This document shows, piece by piece, positions 1 to 11,776 of a DNA stretch of 64,000 bases. A model generated the notes under the pieces. It made no database searches. It had not been told where the DNA came from and worked only from the letters and a program-made list of their open reading frames with translations. A program made the position numbers and the translations under genes. This DNA is from Rhynchopus euleeides (Eukaryota > Euglenozoa > Diplonemea > Diplonemida > Diplonemidae), in assembly GCA_963210315.1 (NCBI GenBank), contig OY723262.1:1240001-1304000 (forward strand), read 5' to 3'. How positions within the stretch are numbered: the first letter of the stretch is position 1; each line of letters begins with the position of its first letter.

Positions 1-95
1 GTCTCTTTTTCGTCTGTAGACGGTTGTGGACGGTCTGCCAATAGGTTGCTCCAGGATGCGAGATTGTTCTCGGTAGGTCACCGACTGTAACCGAT
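1..95. repeat. leader of the satellite array, duplicated at 1918-2012
   Basis: The first bases of the window (a CTGTAGACGGTTGTGGACGG segment leading into the first satellite units) recur almost unchanged at 1918-2012. There they again lead into satellite. The array and its leader therefore form one longer repeated unit of about 1917 bp. Confidence 0.9.
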
Positions 96-1404
96 TGTTC
101 TCGGCATGTAACCGATTGTAACCGATTGTTCTTGGCATGTATCCGATTGTAACCGATTGTCCTCGTCATGTAACCGATTGTAACCGATCGTTCTTGGCAT
201 GTAACCGATTGTAACCGATTGTCCTCGTCATGTAACCGATTGTAACCGATCGTTCTTGGCATGTAACCGATTGTAACTGATTGTTCTCGGCATGTAACCG
301 ATTGTAACCGATTGTTCTTGGCATGTAACCGATTGTCACCGATTGTCCTCGTCATGTAACCGATTGTAACCGATCGTTCTTGGCATGTAACCGATTGTAA
401 CTGATTGTTCTCGGCATGTAACCGATTGTAACCGATTGTTCTTGGCCTGTAACCGATTGTAACCGATTGTTCTCGGCATGTAACCGATTGTAACCGATTG
501 CCCTCGTCATGTAACCGATTGTAACCGATCGTTGTTGGCATGTAACCGATTGTAACCGATTGTTCTCGTCATGTAACCGATTGTAACCGATCGTTCTTGG
601 CATGTAACCGATTGTAACCGATTGTTCTCGTCATGTAACCGATTGTAACTGATTGTTCTTGGCATGTAACCGATTGTAACCGATCGTTCTTGGCATGTAA
701 CCGATTGTAACCGATTGTTCTCGTCATGTAACCGATTGTAACTGATTGTTCTTGGCATGTAACCGATTGTAACCGATCGTTCTTGGCATGTAACCGATTG
801 TAACCGATTGTTCTTGGCCTGTAACCGATTGTTCTCGGCATGTAACCGATTGTAACCGATTGTCCTCGTCATGTAACCGATTGTAACCGATCGTTCTTGG
901 CATGTAACCGATTGTAACCGATTGTTCTTGGCCTGTAACCGATTGTTCTCGGCATGTAACCGATTGTAACCGATTGTTCTTGGCCTGTAACCGATTGTAA
1001 CCGATTGTTCTCGGCATGTAACCGATTGTAACCGATTGTTCTCGGCATGTAACCGATTGTAACCGATCGTTCTTGGCATGTAACCGATTGTAACCGATTG
1101 TTCTCGGCATGTAACCGATTGTAACCGATTGTTCTCGTCATGTAACCGATTGTAACCGATCGTTCTTGGCATGTAACCGATTGTAACCGATTGTTCTCGG
1201 CATGTAACCGATTGTAACCGATTGTTCTCGTCATGTAACCGATTGTAACCGATCGTTCTTGGCATGTAACCGATTGTAACTGATTGTTCTTGGCATGTAA
1301 CCGATTGTAACCGATTGCCCTCGTCATGTAACCGATTGTAACCGATTGTAACCGATTGTTCTTGGCATGTAACCGATTGTAACCGATCGTTCTTGGCATG
1401 TAAC
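64..1404. repeat. 31-bp satellite array, block 1
   Basis: This is a head-to-tail array of about 31 bp units. Each unit contains two copies of TGTAACCGATTG or TGTAACCGATCG followed by TTCTTGGCA, TTCTCGGCA or TCCTCGTCA. Variants (TAACTGATTG, a GTCACCG form, units short of 20 bp) are interspersed. Long open frames on the minus strand arise only because the repeat lacks stop codons in that frame; they are not genes. The array ends at an abrupt junction into unique A/T-rich DNA. Confidence 0.97.
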
Positions 1405-1917
1405 TAGAGGAGGCATAGCCTGCTGACCTGGCTGTCTAAAAAATTATTTTTTTTAAAATCGCATTGTCTTTTCGACCCTATACCAAAAGTGGTCCCAAAT
1501 CGGTCCGGGACGACCGTCCACAACCGTCCACACTCTCTAAATGCTCGATGTTGCATTTTAAATTCAAAAATTCACATTTTCCAGCCAACTGGGCCAGTTT
1601 CCTTAGGAAAATGGCTCAAAATCGCAAACACTCCATTTCTACGGGCCACCACAGGCCAATAGAGTACCAAAATCGGTTTTTTCGCATTCTACGGCCTCAG
1701 GCAGACCGTCCACACCCAAAAATCACCCCCAGGTGGTCAATATTGGGGTGTTCTGGCACTTTTTCACCTGTGGACGGTTGTGGACGGCTGTGGATGGCTG
1801 TGGATGGTTGTGGACGGCTGTGGACGGTCTGCCAAGAGGTTACTGGAGGTTGCTAGGCTGCGGGCGGACCGTCCACACCCAAAAAACACCCCCAGTTGGT
1901 CACGATGGGGACGGTAC
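1405..1917. other. spacer between satellite blocks, no gene seen
   Basis: This is A/T-rich sequence with short G/C-rich words. Around 1770-1830 there is a small array of TGTGGACGG/TGTGGATGG words, with the inverted CCGTCCACA at 1518, 1710 and 1869. It starts with GAGGAGGCATAGC just after the satellite. The inverse of that word (GCTATGCCTCCTC) recurs near 12766, and a similar word at about 20890. Short open frames here have repeat-like composition and I do not call them genes. Confidence 0.6.
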
Positions 1918-1994
1918 GTCTCTTTTTCGTCTGTAGACGGTTGTGGACGGTCTGCCAATAGGTTGCTCCAGGATGCGAGATTGTTCTCGGTAGG

Positions 1995-2332
1995 TCACCG
2001 ACTGTAACCGATTGTTCTCGGCATGTAACCGATTGTAACCGATTGTTCTTGGCATGTATCCGATTGTAACCGATTGTCCTCGTCATGTAACCGATTGTAA
2101 CCGATCGTTCTTGGCATGTAACCGATTGTCACCGATTGTCCTCGTCATGTAACCGATTGTAACCGATTGTTCTTGGCATGTAACCGATTGTCACCGATTG
2201 TCCTCGTCATGTAACCGATTGTAACCGATCGTTCTTGGCATGTAACCGATTGTAACCGATTGTTCTCGGCATGTAACCGATTGTAACCGATCGTTCTTGG
2301 CATGTAACCGATTGTAACTGATTGTTCTTGGC
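1995..2332. repeat. 31-bp satellite array, block 2 (left of element 1)
   Basis: This has the same unit as block 1. It is cut at 2332 by the inverted-repeat element and resumes at 4741. The last nine bases before the element, GTTCTTGGC, are repeated immediately after it. Confidence 0.95.
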
Positions 2333-2817
2333 ATGGGCTGCAGGGAATCGGATTCCTGGAATCGAGAATCCGATTCCGGAATCGAAAAACCGAATGGAAT
2401 CCGATTCCACAAAAAAAGTCAAAAAATAGATTTTCCATTGGGTGACACTTGGTTTTTCATGTTTTTGTACGGGAAAAAGACAATGCGATTTTTCGTGATT
2501 TTTCACCTCGGATGAGCCTCGATTTCGCAAAGTCGTCGGATTACCGAGACGTCGCGAAGAGAGGCGAAGCCGAGTAGGCGCCGCCCCGGCGCCGGGGGTT
2601 TGGGGGGCTCCGCCCCCCAACCCCGCCGGAGGCGAAAAATTTTTTGGGCCTTTTTTGTTAAGGTGTACCGAAAATCGACTTTTTCCGGGAGAAGACGTGC
2701 AGGGCCGCGCACTTTACGTGCGCGTGCGCGGGGGGGGGGGGGGGGGAGCCGGGTGGGGGGGGGGTGGAACAAAAGATGGCGAGCAACCAGAAATCACATC
2801 ATTTTTTATTATTAGTT

Positions 2818-3843
2818 GGTGCCCCTGATTTACCCCTTTTTCACTACGCACAAACTACGCAATCTGGGGGGGGGGTCTCGCTTTTTGGTCCCCCCCCAGT
2901 TTTTTTTGGTCCCCCTTTCTGTGTGGCTACTGAGACAGGACTGGAGGCACTGCGCTGACCGAGCAAAAAATTATTGCCAGAACTCACTATACACCGTACG
3001 AAAGAACGCACGACATGTGGGGCGGGACTCCAGAAACACCTGGGCAAGGTTGCCCCATGCCCAGAAACACCTGAGAAGGAAGTGAGTTCCAGGAGCCGCG
3101 TAGAACACCCTCGAGATTGTGAATGATGATACGATCACAGCCTTCAGGGCGCTGCGAGGTGCCACCCTGAAGGTGGCCCTTGACATCAAGGAGAGCGTCG
3201 GCCGAGGGGTCGACGAAAAGCTGAAGAAGGCGCTACTGGCACTGGATCCCGCGGGGTATACGGAGGTCACCGCCACACAGGCAACCTCCGCTGACAACGT
3301 CCAGGAGACGTTATCCGAGGGGATCACAACGGCACTAGAGATCTGTGTCACGGGATCCAGGCGCCCACTCTCCCTCGACGGTCTGGGGATTGTTGTTGGG
3401 TATGGTGTCGTTTCCTGCAGCTGCAAAAAAGCGTAGCAACTGTGCTTCCTTCTTCCTTAATGATGCGTTGACGCTTCCACCCGGAGGAGCTGAAGCAGGC
3501 ACCGCTTAATGATGCGTTGATGCTTCCACCCGACGAGCTGAAGCAGGCACCGCGCCAAAGGGCACCCCCAAAGAGACCTGCAAAGACTGCGTCGAAACCC
3601 GCACCGAAGGCTGCCAGCGCTGCAGCACCTGAAGAACCTGCAGCACCTGCAGCACCTGCAGCACCTGCAGCACCTGCAGCACCTGAAGCGCCTGCACCCT
3701 CACTGACCCCGGAACAGCAAGAACTCCTTGAGTTTGGGGTCCCGGCATAGAGACAGAGAATGGCTGAGTAAATCAAAAAATGAGACCCCCCCCCCCCTTT
3801 TCACTACGCACAAACTACGCAATATGGGGTCGTCAGGGGCACC
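2818..3843. mobile_element. possible nested element inside element 1
   Basis: GGTGCCCCTGA at 2818-2828 is repeated inverted at 3833-3843. Just inside, the word CACTACGCACAAACTACGC is repeated in direct orientation at 2842 and 3802, each flanked by CCCCTTTT on the left and TGGGG on the right. A related word occurs at about 13827-13865. Long G and C runs flank both sides. The unit contains the coding-like stretches at 3140-3750. The combination of inverted and direct repeats suggests an insertion within an insertion, but I could not identify a clear target duplication. Confidence 0.45.
3132..3750 (+). pseudogene. coding-like remnant inside element 1 (unrecognised)
   Basis: Two open stretches look protein-like but do not make a standard gene. 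The first (about 3140-3436) reads a charged helical segment (...ALDIKESVGRGVDEKLKKALLALDP...) but has no ATG and an upstream in-frame stop. It could begin after the ACAG at 3136-3139, which matches the splice acceptors in this window. The second (to the stop at 3748-3750) is Pro/Ala/Lys-rich with AP repeats (EEPAAPAAPAAP...). Between them a 48-49 bp segment encoding ...EELKQAP is duplicated (about 3456-3504 and 3505-3552). The two copies differ by one base, so the frame is not kept. I do not recognise a family. Confidence 0.3.
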
Positions 3844-4740
3844 ATTAGTCTGACCAATTTTTGGCACTTTTGGAGCGCCATTCTCAGAAGAAGTCCTCGG
3901 CAGGGGTGGGGGGGGGGGTAAACAGCCCGCCGCAAGCGCCGGAAATTTTCAGGCGTGGTTTATTATGTTGTGTTGACGTTGTGTTGGCCGGAAGTATTCA
4001 GGGACAAGTCAGGGACGGAGAGCCAGCCACCTGGCCCAACCAAAAACCGGATTTTCAACCAAAAATTCGAATTTTTTTCACGGTGTGCGAATGTGTTCAG
4101 CGTAACGGAAAATGCCCAAATTTTCATGTATCGAAAGAGTTGGCGAGCAATTCGTCCTTCTGTTCAATTCGACCCAAAACGACCACCAGCCATTTTCTAA
4201 GGGTTTCTGGGTGGGTTCTGACCAGAAAAATCGCTGAAAAATGGCCAGAAACCCCCAAAAACCACCCAGAAATGGTCAGAAATCGGTTTTTGGGCCCACT
4301 TTTCACCCAGGAACACGTTTTTGGGCCTCTGTGAAAATTTCAATTTTTTGACATTTTTCGCGATTTTCTACAACTACTCGCCCACACAAAAACCGTTTTT
4401 TTGCAGGGAAATGCAACAAATCAACGAATTAAGCCGTTTTAACCCCTTTCGTGCACTTTTTGGTCCCAGAAGGGGGTATATGGGGTGTTGGGGTCCCCCT
4501 ACGACTTGTCCATTTTTCGACATTTTTGGGTCAGATTCCGGAATCCGATTCTCGATTCCGGAATCGGTGATTTCGATTCCGGAATCGGATTCCACAATTT
4601 TGGAATCGGCGTTTTCGATTCCGGAATCCGATTCCACTCTTTTTCTGGAATCGTGGAATCCGGATTCTGATTCCGAATCCGGATTCCACGATTCCCGGAA
4701 TCGAAAATTTTTATTTGGAATCCGATTCAATGCAGCCCAT

Positions 4741-5555
4741 GTTCTTGGCATGTAACCGATTGTAACCGATCGTTCTTGGCATGTAACCGATTGTAACCGA
4801 TTGTTCTCGTCATGTAACCGATTGTAACTGATTGTTCTTGGCATGTAACCGATTGTAACCGATCGTTCTTGGCATGTAACCGATTGTAACCGATTGTTCT
4901 TGGCCTGTAACCGATTGTTCTCGGCATGTAACCGATTGTAACCGATTGTCCTCGTCATGTAACCGATTGTAACCGATCGTTCTTGGCATGTAACCGATTG
5001 TAACCGATTGTTCTTGGCCTGTAACCGATTGTTCTCGGCATGTTACCGATTGTAACCGATTGTTCTTGGCCTGTAACCGATTGTAACCGATTGTTCTCGG
5101 CATGTAACCGATTGTAACCGATTGTTCTCGGCATGTAACCGATTGTAACCGATCGTTCTTGGCATGTAACCGATTGTAACCGATTGTTCTCGGCATGTAA
5201 CCGATTGTAACCGATTGTTCTCGTCATGTAACCGATTGTAACCGATCGTTCTTGGCATGTAACCGATTGTAACCGATTGTTCTCGGCATGTAACCGATTG
5301 TAACCGATTGTTCTCGTCATGTAACCGATTGTAACCGATCGTTCTTGGCATGTAACCGATTGTAACCGATTGTTCTCGTCATGTAACCGATTGTAACTGA
5401 TTGTTCTTGGCATGTAACCGATTGTAACCGATTGCCCTCGTCATGTAACCGATTGTAACCGATTGTTCTTGGCATGTAACCGATTGTAACCGATCGTTCT
5501 TGGCATGTAACCGATTGTAACCGATTGTTCTTGGCATGTAACCGATTGTAACCGA
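4741..5555. repeat. 31-bp satellite array, block 3 (right of element 1)
   Basis: This continues the satellite after element 1. Its order of unit variants matches block 1 from about 655 to 1400 almost exactly, at an offset of 4086 bp; predicted peptides over 724-1110 and 4810-5196 are identical. Blocks 1 and 2+3 are therefore copies of one longer array. The array stops at 5555, about 170 bp before the start codon of the next gene. Confidence 0.95.
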
Positions 5556-5725
5556 AACAGAACGGTGTCTCCCCTTGCCCCCTCCACTCTCGGTCACTCT
5601 GCGTGCCTCCCAGATGTTGTGTGCGGACCCCTCAGCAGACTGCTTAACTTTAACTTTGCTGCACCTACGTTGCTCACACAGCACTAACCCACTGCAGGCA
5701 CTGGCACGTTCCACAGCTTCTGATA

Positions 5726-8700
5726 ATGTCCGGCTTGGTTACCTTCGCGGAAGCGTGCAAGCTGCAGGGTATCCCAGACGAGACTACGGGCAAGGTCGCG
5801 GGTGCGCTTCTCCGCAACGCAGGATGGCCGAAACCCGTAACGAGCCGGACCTCAAACGGCGTGCAGAAGATGTATTGCTTGGCAGATATCCGTCGGCCCA
5901 ATCCCCTCTCCTCCGAAGAGGCAATCCGGCAGTTGACTGCTTCGTCCCCGGGCCGCTGCTTCCCCGACGATGTCCTGATCGCTCCTCTGGGTGAGCCCGA
6001 TGATCTCGCTGATCAGGCGGCGCTCCTCCCCCACCCCGAGGATGCGGATCCCGTCTCGCAGAGCGTGATCTCGGCGGTCACGCGGGGTCCTGCTGCTGCT
6101 GGCAACGACGAGCCTGATGAGCCTGAGGCGCCTCCGTCACCGACTCCCGTGCCGCCGAAACCTCTGCCTGCCGCGCTCCCACCGACGTCTCCGACGAGTC
6201 CCGCCGACGATGTCGACATTGGTTCTTCTGTGTGCAGTGACCCTGCCGACCTCGCCAGCCTCGATGACCTCGCCGACCTCGCCGACTCCGCCTGCCCCGT
6301 TGACTCCGCCTCCCACGCCAACACCGACTCCCCCGTTGCGACTGCGATGGACGCGTTGCGTGACGCTGTGGCTGCTGGTGAGGGGTGGTGCTGCATCAGC
6401 AGCGCCGAGTACCTGACTCTCCTGCGCTCCCTCTTGCCCGCAGGTGCGAAGGTGTCGGACACCGCCCTCTTCTCCCTGGTGAAGGAGAACGCCGACTGCA
6501 TGTCTTCTGCTCTGCATCCTCACGAGAAGGGTAGTGATACCCGGGGGATGAAGAAGAAGTACTGCATCGGAAATGCAGTGCCGGGACGGCCGTGCAGCCT
6601 CCACTTCGTCGGACAGGGCACGCCTCCGCCGGCCCCCGTGGGGCGCCCCTCCAAGACCCTCCCCGAGCGGGTCTTGCAGGTCAAGGCTTTGCAGAAGGCC
6701 TTGCTGAGGGCGAAGGACCGCATTGCGCAGCTGACGGATGAGTTGGCTGCTGCGCACGAGGTTCTCGGGCGCAAGGGGGACATTGTTCTTCGTGGGGTGA
6801 CGGGCCGGAAGTCCTGCACCGAGCCCTACCCCATGAAGGTGCTGCGGGCGCTGTTGGAGTTGCGGATGGCTGGCATCGGTCAGGAGTCGTCGCGCAGGGT
6901 GCTGCGCGACATCATCAAGCTCCTGAGCGATGGGGTGGAGATGCCGATCCCCTCTCGCTGGACGCTCCGCGAATTCGAGATCCCGAGCGGAGCGGCTTCC
7001 TTCGCCGTCTTCTTGGAGGATGTCGCGAGGACGCAGACCGGCGGAGGGGGCCTAGGCAAAGACCGGCAGAAGGCCACCCTCTCCCTCGCCCACGATGCCA
7101 CCTCCTCCTTGGGCCGGAGTAGTGTCTCGCTGCACGTTGTCACCGCCCACGTCGCTGCAGACGAGAATCGCGTACGCGGGGCCTGCGCCTCCGCCCTCCC
7201 CCTGAAGAACGGGAAGGCTGCAGGGAAGACCTCCAACCTGCAGGCGGTCCGCCGCATAGTCTCCGCCCACAAGCTCCGTATTAGCAACGCCACCCTGAGC
7301 GACCATGCTAGCACGGAGGCGAAGGCGACCAGGGACGCGGGGGGCGCCATCGTCCACCTACGGTGCATGCACCATAAGGTTGGAGGCGCACTGAAGTACG
7401 CAGTGCAGACGGCGGGGAAGGCCTTGATGATGTCTCATCGGGTCGACCCGGCAGCCAACGTTGCCAGCGTACTTGCAGTCCTCGACCCGACAAACGGCCG
7501 GTCAACCGCCGGGGTCATTTTCGTGGATGCTGAGCTTGGGAAAGCACTTGACATGCGCTACCCCCGGGGCCTGGGGTTTGCCCGTGAGCGGGGGTCGAAG
7601 TGGCATGCCCGTCCTCAGCAGTGCTCCCGCCTCCTCAAGTTCTCCGCCTCCATCCTGGAGATGGTGAGAGAGGAGCGGTTCACCCCGACTGCGACAGAGA
7701 TCCTCACTCTTCTGGGGACCCCCACCGTCGCCGCCTACTGTGCAGCCTGCCATTTCATTGGCAGCCTGTACTTGAGGTTCCTCAACGACCTCAAGCCCAG
7801 GCGGTTGAACGAGGAGACGGGCCGCCTCGAGGTCAACTTCGAGGCGGGATGGGGTGTGCTGAGGCCGCTGCACCTCCTCGCCCGCGACCTGAGCGCCGAC
7901 TCCGCCGACAACGACTTCCCTGCCCTGCGGAAGCATTGGGGACAACCCCGCCACGGTGAGGAGGAGGTGGGGCGGGCTGAGGCGTTGGAGGTGGTGAAGG
8001 ATCACCACGATGTATTTGCGGAGGTCTGGGTTCCCTGCATCCAGGGGTTTGCGAGCACATTGGCAAGGTTCATCGGCTACGATGAAGCTGCAATGGCGTC
8101 GGCATCACCCGAAGACCTCCCTTCGCTACCCTCCACACAAGACCTCGCAGAGTGTGTGGCTGGGAATGCATCGTTCTTGGCGCAGAGGGCCCCCAACCTC
8201 TCTTCTGCTGCCTTGTCTGGGATTACCCAGAGCAAGGTGAACCGCTTCCTGTTGGGTTATGGCAACTGCAACAACGCAAGGTATGCAGGCTCTTCAGCCT
8301 CCTTTTTTCTCCCCTCCCTTCGTTCTTTTTTTTTACATCGCAACAACATATGCTGGCAGAGTCAGAACCGATAGATTTTTTTTATCTCATTCATTGTCAT
8401 TCTCTCTTCCTCTCTTCTTCATGACTTTTCCAAGTCACGAAGAAGACTACTTCATTATCACCATTTCCTGTTTTCAGTGTGATTCGTCGTACAACCATTC
8501 CTTTCCATCGCCTTACAGGTACGGCCGTTTGCTGCGCCAGGCGAAGCGGGCGCGGAAGAAGACCCGTGGCGGGATGTACACCGAGGCCGCGGCGAACACC
8601 GCCACGGGGGCTTCTGCGGCTGCGCTGAAGGCCGTCAGCGGGGTGGCCCACCCTGACCTCGTCCGCCTCTGCGCCCTCCACGCCATCCCTGTCACGGCGA

Positions 8701-11639
8701 TGAGCAAGGGAAAGGAGGTGGCGCGGCAGAAGGAGGCGCTGACACGCAGCTTTGCTGAGAAGCTGTGTGGCCCTGGCTCTGCGGATGCCCGTGTCTGGGT
8801 GGAGCGGCTGAAGTCCGTGAAGGAGGCAGTTGGCATCCTTCCGGTTCGTTCGAAACCGCTGTCCAGATTTTTGCGGAAGGCGGGGCTGAAGCCGTGGGGG
8901 TCCGACGCTGTCTCGTCTGCGTCGCACGACGTCCGTGTGCGCTTTGCCCTGACGCAGTGGGGGCGAATCCTCCCCATTCTGCGGGAGAAGGGGCAGCAGC
9001 TGCAGCCGAGGGAGCGGCTGGGCCGCCTCGACGCCCCCACCCTGTTCGCGTTGTTGGCCAAGGCGGGCCTGAAGGTGGAGGCTGGGGAGACGAAGCGCGA
9101 CCTCTCCGCCCTTCTCCTGCGCAACTGGACGGAGCAGTTGAGTGGCCATGTCGAGGCCGTGGAGGAGACCCTTGGCTTGAAGGCCCGCACCTTCCCCGAC
9201 ACCATCTCGCCCTCCGTGGTAGATACAATCACGGAGCTCTACCGGAGAGTGAAGACTGCACCTGCTGCGTTGAAAGAGGAGAAGGGACAGGGTGAGGATG
9301 GCAAGGGTTGTGAGGATGGTGAGGAGGCTGTGGATGCTGTGGATGCTGTGGAGGAGGAGGAGGAGGAGGAAGAGGAGGTGGAGGTGGGTGATGAGGCTGA
9401 TCCTGAGGCAAATGATGTTGGGGCGGCTAGGATCGCTCTCCTGAATGAGCATTGTTTTCCTCTCGGCCTCCACGCCTCTCCAGGTTGTGGGCGGCAGAAG
9501 GATGGTGTGTTGCATGCGTCGGAGTCCACGCACGAGGGGGGTTGGGCTTCCCTCAACTGGTTTTTGGGTGAGTGTGGCATCCAGTTTCTCACCTTCCGGG
9601 AGATGCAGGTTTTGCAACACGAGGTCAATCCAGAGAGCTTTCACTGGACCGGTAAGTTCACGCTGGCAACGATGCAACGGGCCATCGAACAGCACACAAG
9701 TGGACTCCGGAACAATGGCTATCGGCTTCTGCCGGTAAGTAAAAAAAATACCTTTGTTGATGATCCTCAGTCTATTTCTTCCCCAGCCCTCTTTTTTTTT
9801 AACCGTCAAACTCTGCATTGGATGGTTGCCTTCCCCCTCAAAGACACCGTTGCCACATTGCAGAAGTTGACTCCAGCCCAACTGCACGCCTATCCGCGCG
9901 AAACGCTTTATTGGGTGGTTCACGACACGGACACTGCCAAGCGCGCCATTGCCGCAGGGGATCTGGATCGGGAAAGCCATGCATATGAAGTTTTTAAACT
10001 TGTGCCGAAAGGTGTCCTCCCCACCACCAAGGCACAATTTTTTGGCACCCGACCCAGGCGCACATTCCCTGTGGCAGTGAAGTCGCGTTCTGTTGTTCGG
10101 AGCGGGCCCACAGTCCGGAAGAGAAAACGGTTTGGGGGGACTGAAGTCATTGACCTCTCCCAGGTGCCAGAGACCCCAAGAGACAAGAAGGGGCGCCTTG
10201 GACATGGGAGGTATGATACGGCTCAACTGAGTGACGAGTCATACATTCCAGCAACTTCCCAACGCCACCTCATCCCAGAGACCCTGCTGTATTTTTCGAA
10301 ATACCACCATCTCCCCGTCACAGATACTGTGCAGGAAGGTGACGGCTTTTTTCTTTCCCTCCTCCGTTTCAACCGTTTTTCTGCGTACCAGTCAGTCCGC
10401 GCTCTGCGTGAGAGTGCCTTTGGTGACGCAACAAACATGAAACACGACCTGGAGGTGTACCTCATGAAAATACACAAGGATACCCTTGCTTCTGTTTTTG
10501 AAGAGAAGGGGGAGAAGAACCTGCCCGTACATGAAAGGCACCAGTCTCTCGTTCACTGGCGCAAGAGTATGTGCAAAGCGGCGGAAGATGAAAAGGTGAC
10601 CCAACGTGGTGGTTCTTTTGCCCTGCATTTTTTTGTGAATGTGCACCAGATTCGCTTGAGAATTATTACTCAGAACAAGGAAGGTAAACCCAGGGTCAGG
10701 GAGTTACGGCCTCGCACATGGTGTGAGAAGGCAAAGAACTGGGAAGCAGGAAGTACGGCTTCTCTCCCTACTATCTTCCTTTACCAGTACCGGCAGGATA
10801 CCCAAACGAATTTTTACTCCCTCCACCTCCCCACTGAGCGTGACTTTTCCCGTGCTTCAAGTGTTTTTTATAGAATTCAGAACATGGGTCCAAACGTGGA
10901 AAACGCACAAGAACAAATGGAGCAAGAGGATATGCGGAGGAAGGCGGTCCCCATGGCACTCCCCTGTCCCGGTCCACGGAGGCCCCACGTACCTGACAAG
11001 GGCATCGACAATCCCGCGTCTCGTCATGATACCCTCACGCAACGTCTTCTCTTGTTTTCCCTGAGCACAGTCAATGTGCCTGGTGATGGGAATTGCCTGT
11101 TTCATGCTTTTCATGAATGTCTCACAGGCAACCCACGTGGGGGCGCTTCCCTTCGCGAAGAAGCCGTCAATTTTGTGACTGCAATGGCGGCTTCTCTTTC
11201 ATGCAGAGAGGTGCAACCGGAAGTGGAGGCGGTGAGAATGTGGGGAAATCTCCCGTACCATCCCTGCCAACCCCTTGACGACGGTAGTGAGCCATACGTG
11301 CTTACCCGTTTAAGAACGAGAAGGTATGCAGAGGATGACGAAATTTCTGTTCTTTCCACAATGAAGAATGTCTTGATCACAGTCGTCACGAACATGATTT
11401 ATCCTGGTAATCATGATGACTTTGCTTCAGGATTTAACAGTTATGTCCCCCTTTCTTACAACTTCACCTCCATTGACACCACCCTCCAGGATTTTCCTCC
11501 AGACAGACGTGTGACCCTGGCTAACCTGGGTCAGGCTGGGGTTGGGGATCATTTCATGTGGATCAAAGGGACACAGGCCAACTTGGAAGCCACACATCGC
11601 AAGGGTTTGCGTTCTGTTTCAACAAGAGCTGGGACCTGA
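5726..11639 (+). CDS. DDE-transposase-like protein fused to an OTU cysteine-protease domain (transposon-type)
   Basis: There are two exons, 5726-8280 and 8519-11639. The intron starts GTATG and ends ACAG, and the junction keeps the frame (...NNAR|YGRLL...), giving about 1891 residues. The first half has repeated basic segments, a short coiled coil, then candidate acidic catalytic residues of an RNase H-like fold: D457 (LAHDATS), D526 (LSDHAS) with a following CMHH, and E809 (QDLAECV). This is the spacing expected of a DDE transposase; it is my inference, not a family match. A Glu/Asp-rich linker follows. The C-terminus has a clear OTU protease motif, GDGNCLF (D1708, C1711), with a late histidine H1863 (GDHFMWI). 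The segment before it, ending in LHWMVAF, resembles a papain-like fold but lacks an obvious cysteine. The gene starts next to satellite and ends 48 bp before a dispersed repeat, which suggests a mobile element. Confidence 0.75.
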
Positions 11640-11686
11640 CACAGGCCAATCAAGGGGTTGCCCCCCCCCCCCCCCCCCACTCCTGG

Positions 11687-11776
11687 TGTAGTGGTAGTGA
11701 CTACAAAAAGGACTAACATTGCAAGAAGGTGCTGGGAGGCTTGCTTTTCCATTCACTCTCGACGATCAAACCCCCC
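11687..11776 (+). repeat. dispersed repeat ending in a poly-C tract, copy A
   Basis: The word series GACTACAAAAAGGACTAACA ... GAAGGTGCTGGGAG ... TTTTCCATTCACTCTCGAC, then ATCAAA and a long C run, recurs at 21925-22016. Its distal half recurs again at 11793-11822 and inverted at 15923-15960. Every copy is followed by a run of C. It lies 48 bp after the stop codon of the OTU fusion gene, so it may be part of that element's end or an independent short element. Confidence 0.8.

Larger units (their letters stand above)
2333..4740. mobile_element. inverted-repeat element 1 inserted in the satellite
   Basis: The left end (2333-2356) and the reverse complement of the right end (4717-4740) agree at 22 of 24 positions. 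Both start ATGGGCTGCA and run into GAATCGGATTCC. GTTCTTGGC stands on both sides (2324-2332 and 4741-4749), consistent with a 9-bp target duplication; a 7-bp reading is also possible because the boundary is ambiguous. Removing the element and one copy restores ordinary satellite. Inside both ends lie clusters of self-palindromic words such as GATTCCGGAATC. At 2417 sits AGTCAAAAAATAGATT followed 24 bp from its start by GGTGACAC, shared with element 2. No intact transposase is visible. It is probably non-autonomous; the superfamily is unknown. Confidence 0.85.

Noticed and set aside
64-1404. Open frames of up to about 250 codons on the minus strand of the satellite
   Set aside because: They translate the 31-bp repeat in its three frames and carry no other sequence.
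64-5555. CRISPR-like regular repeats
   Set aside because: The units are contiguous without unique spacers and the genome is eukaryotic.
9735-9786. A GTAAGT...CCCCAG intron inside the OTU fusion gene
   Set aside because: The donor does not match the GTATG rule of all other introns. Removing 52 bp would break the frame, which is open through the region.
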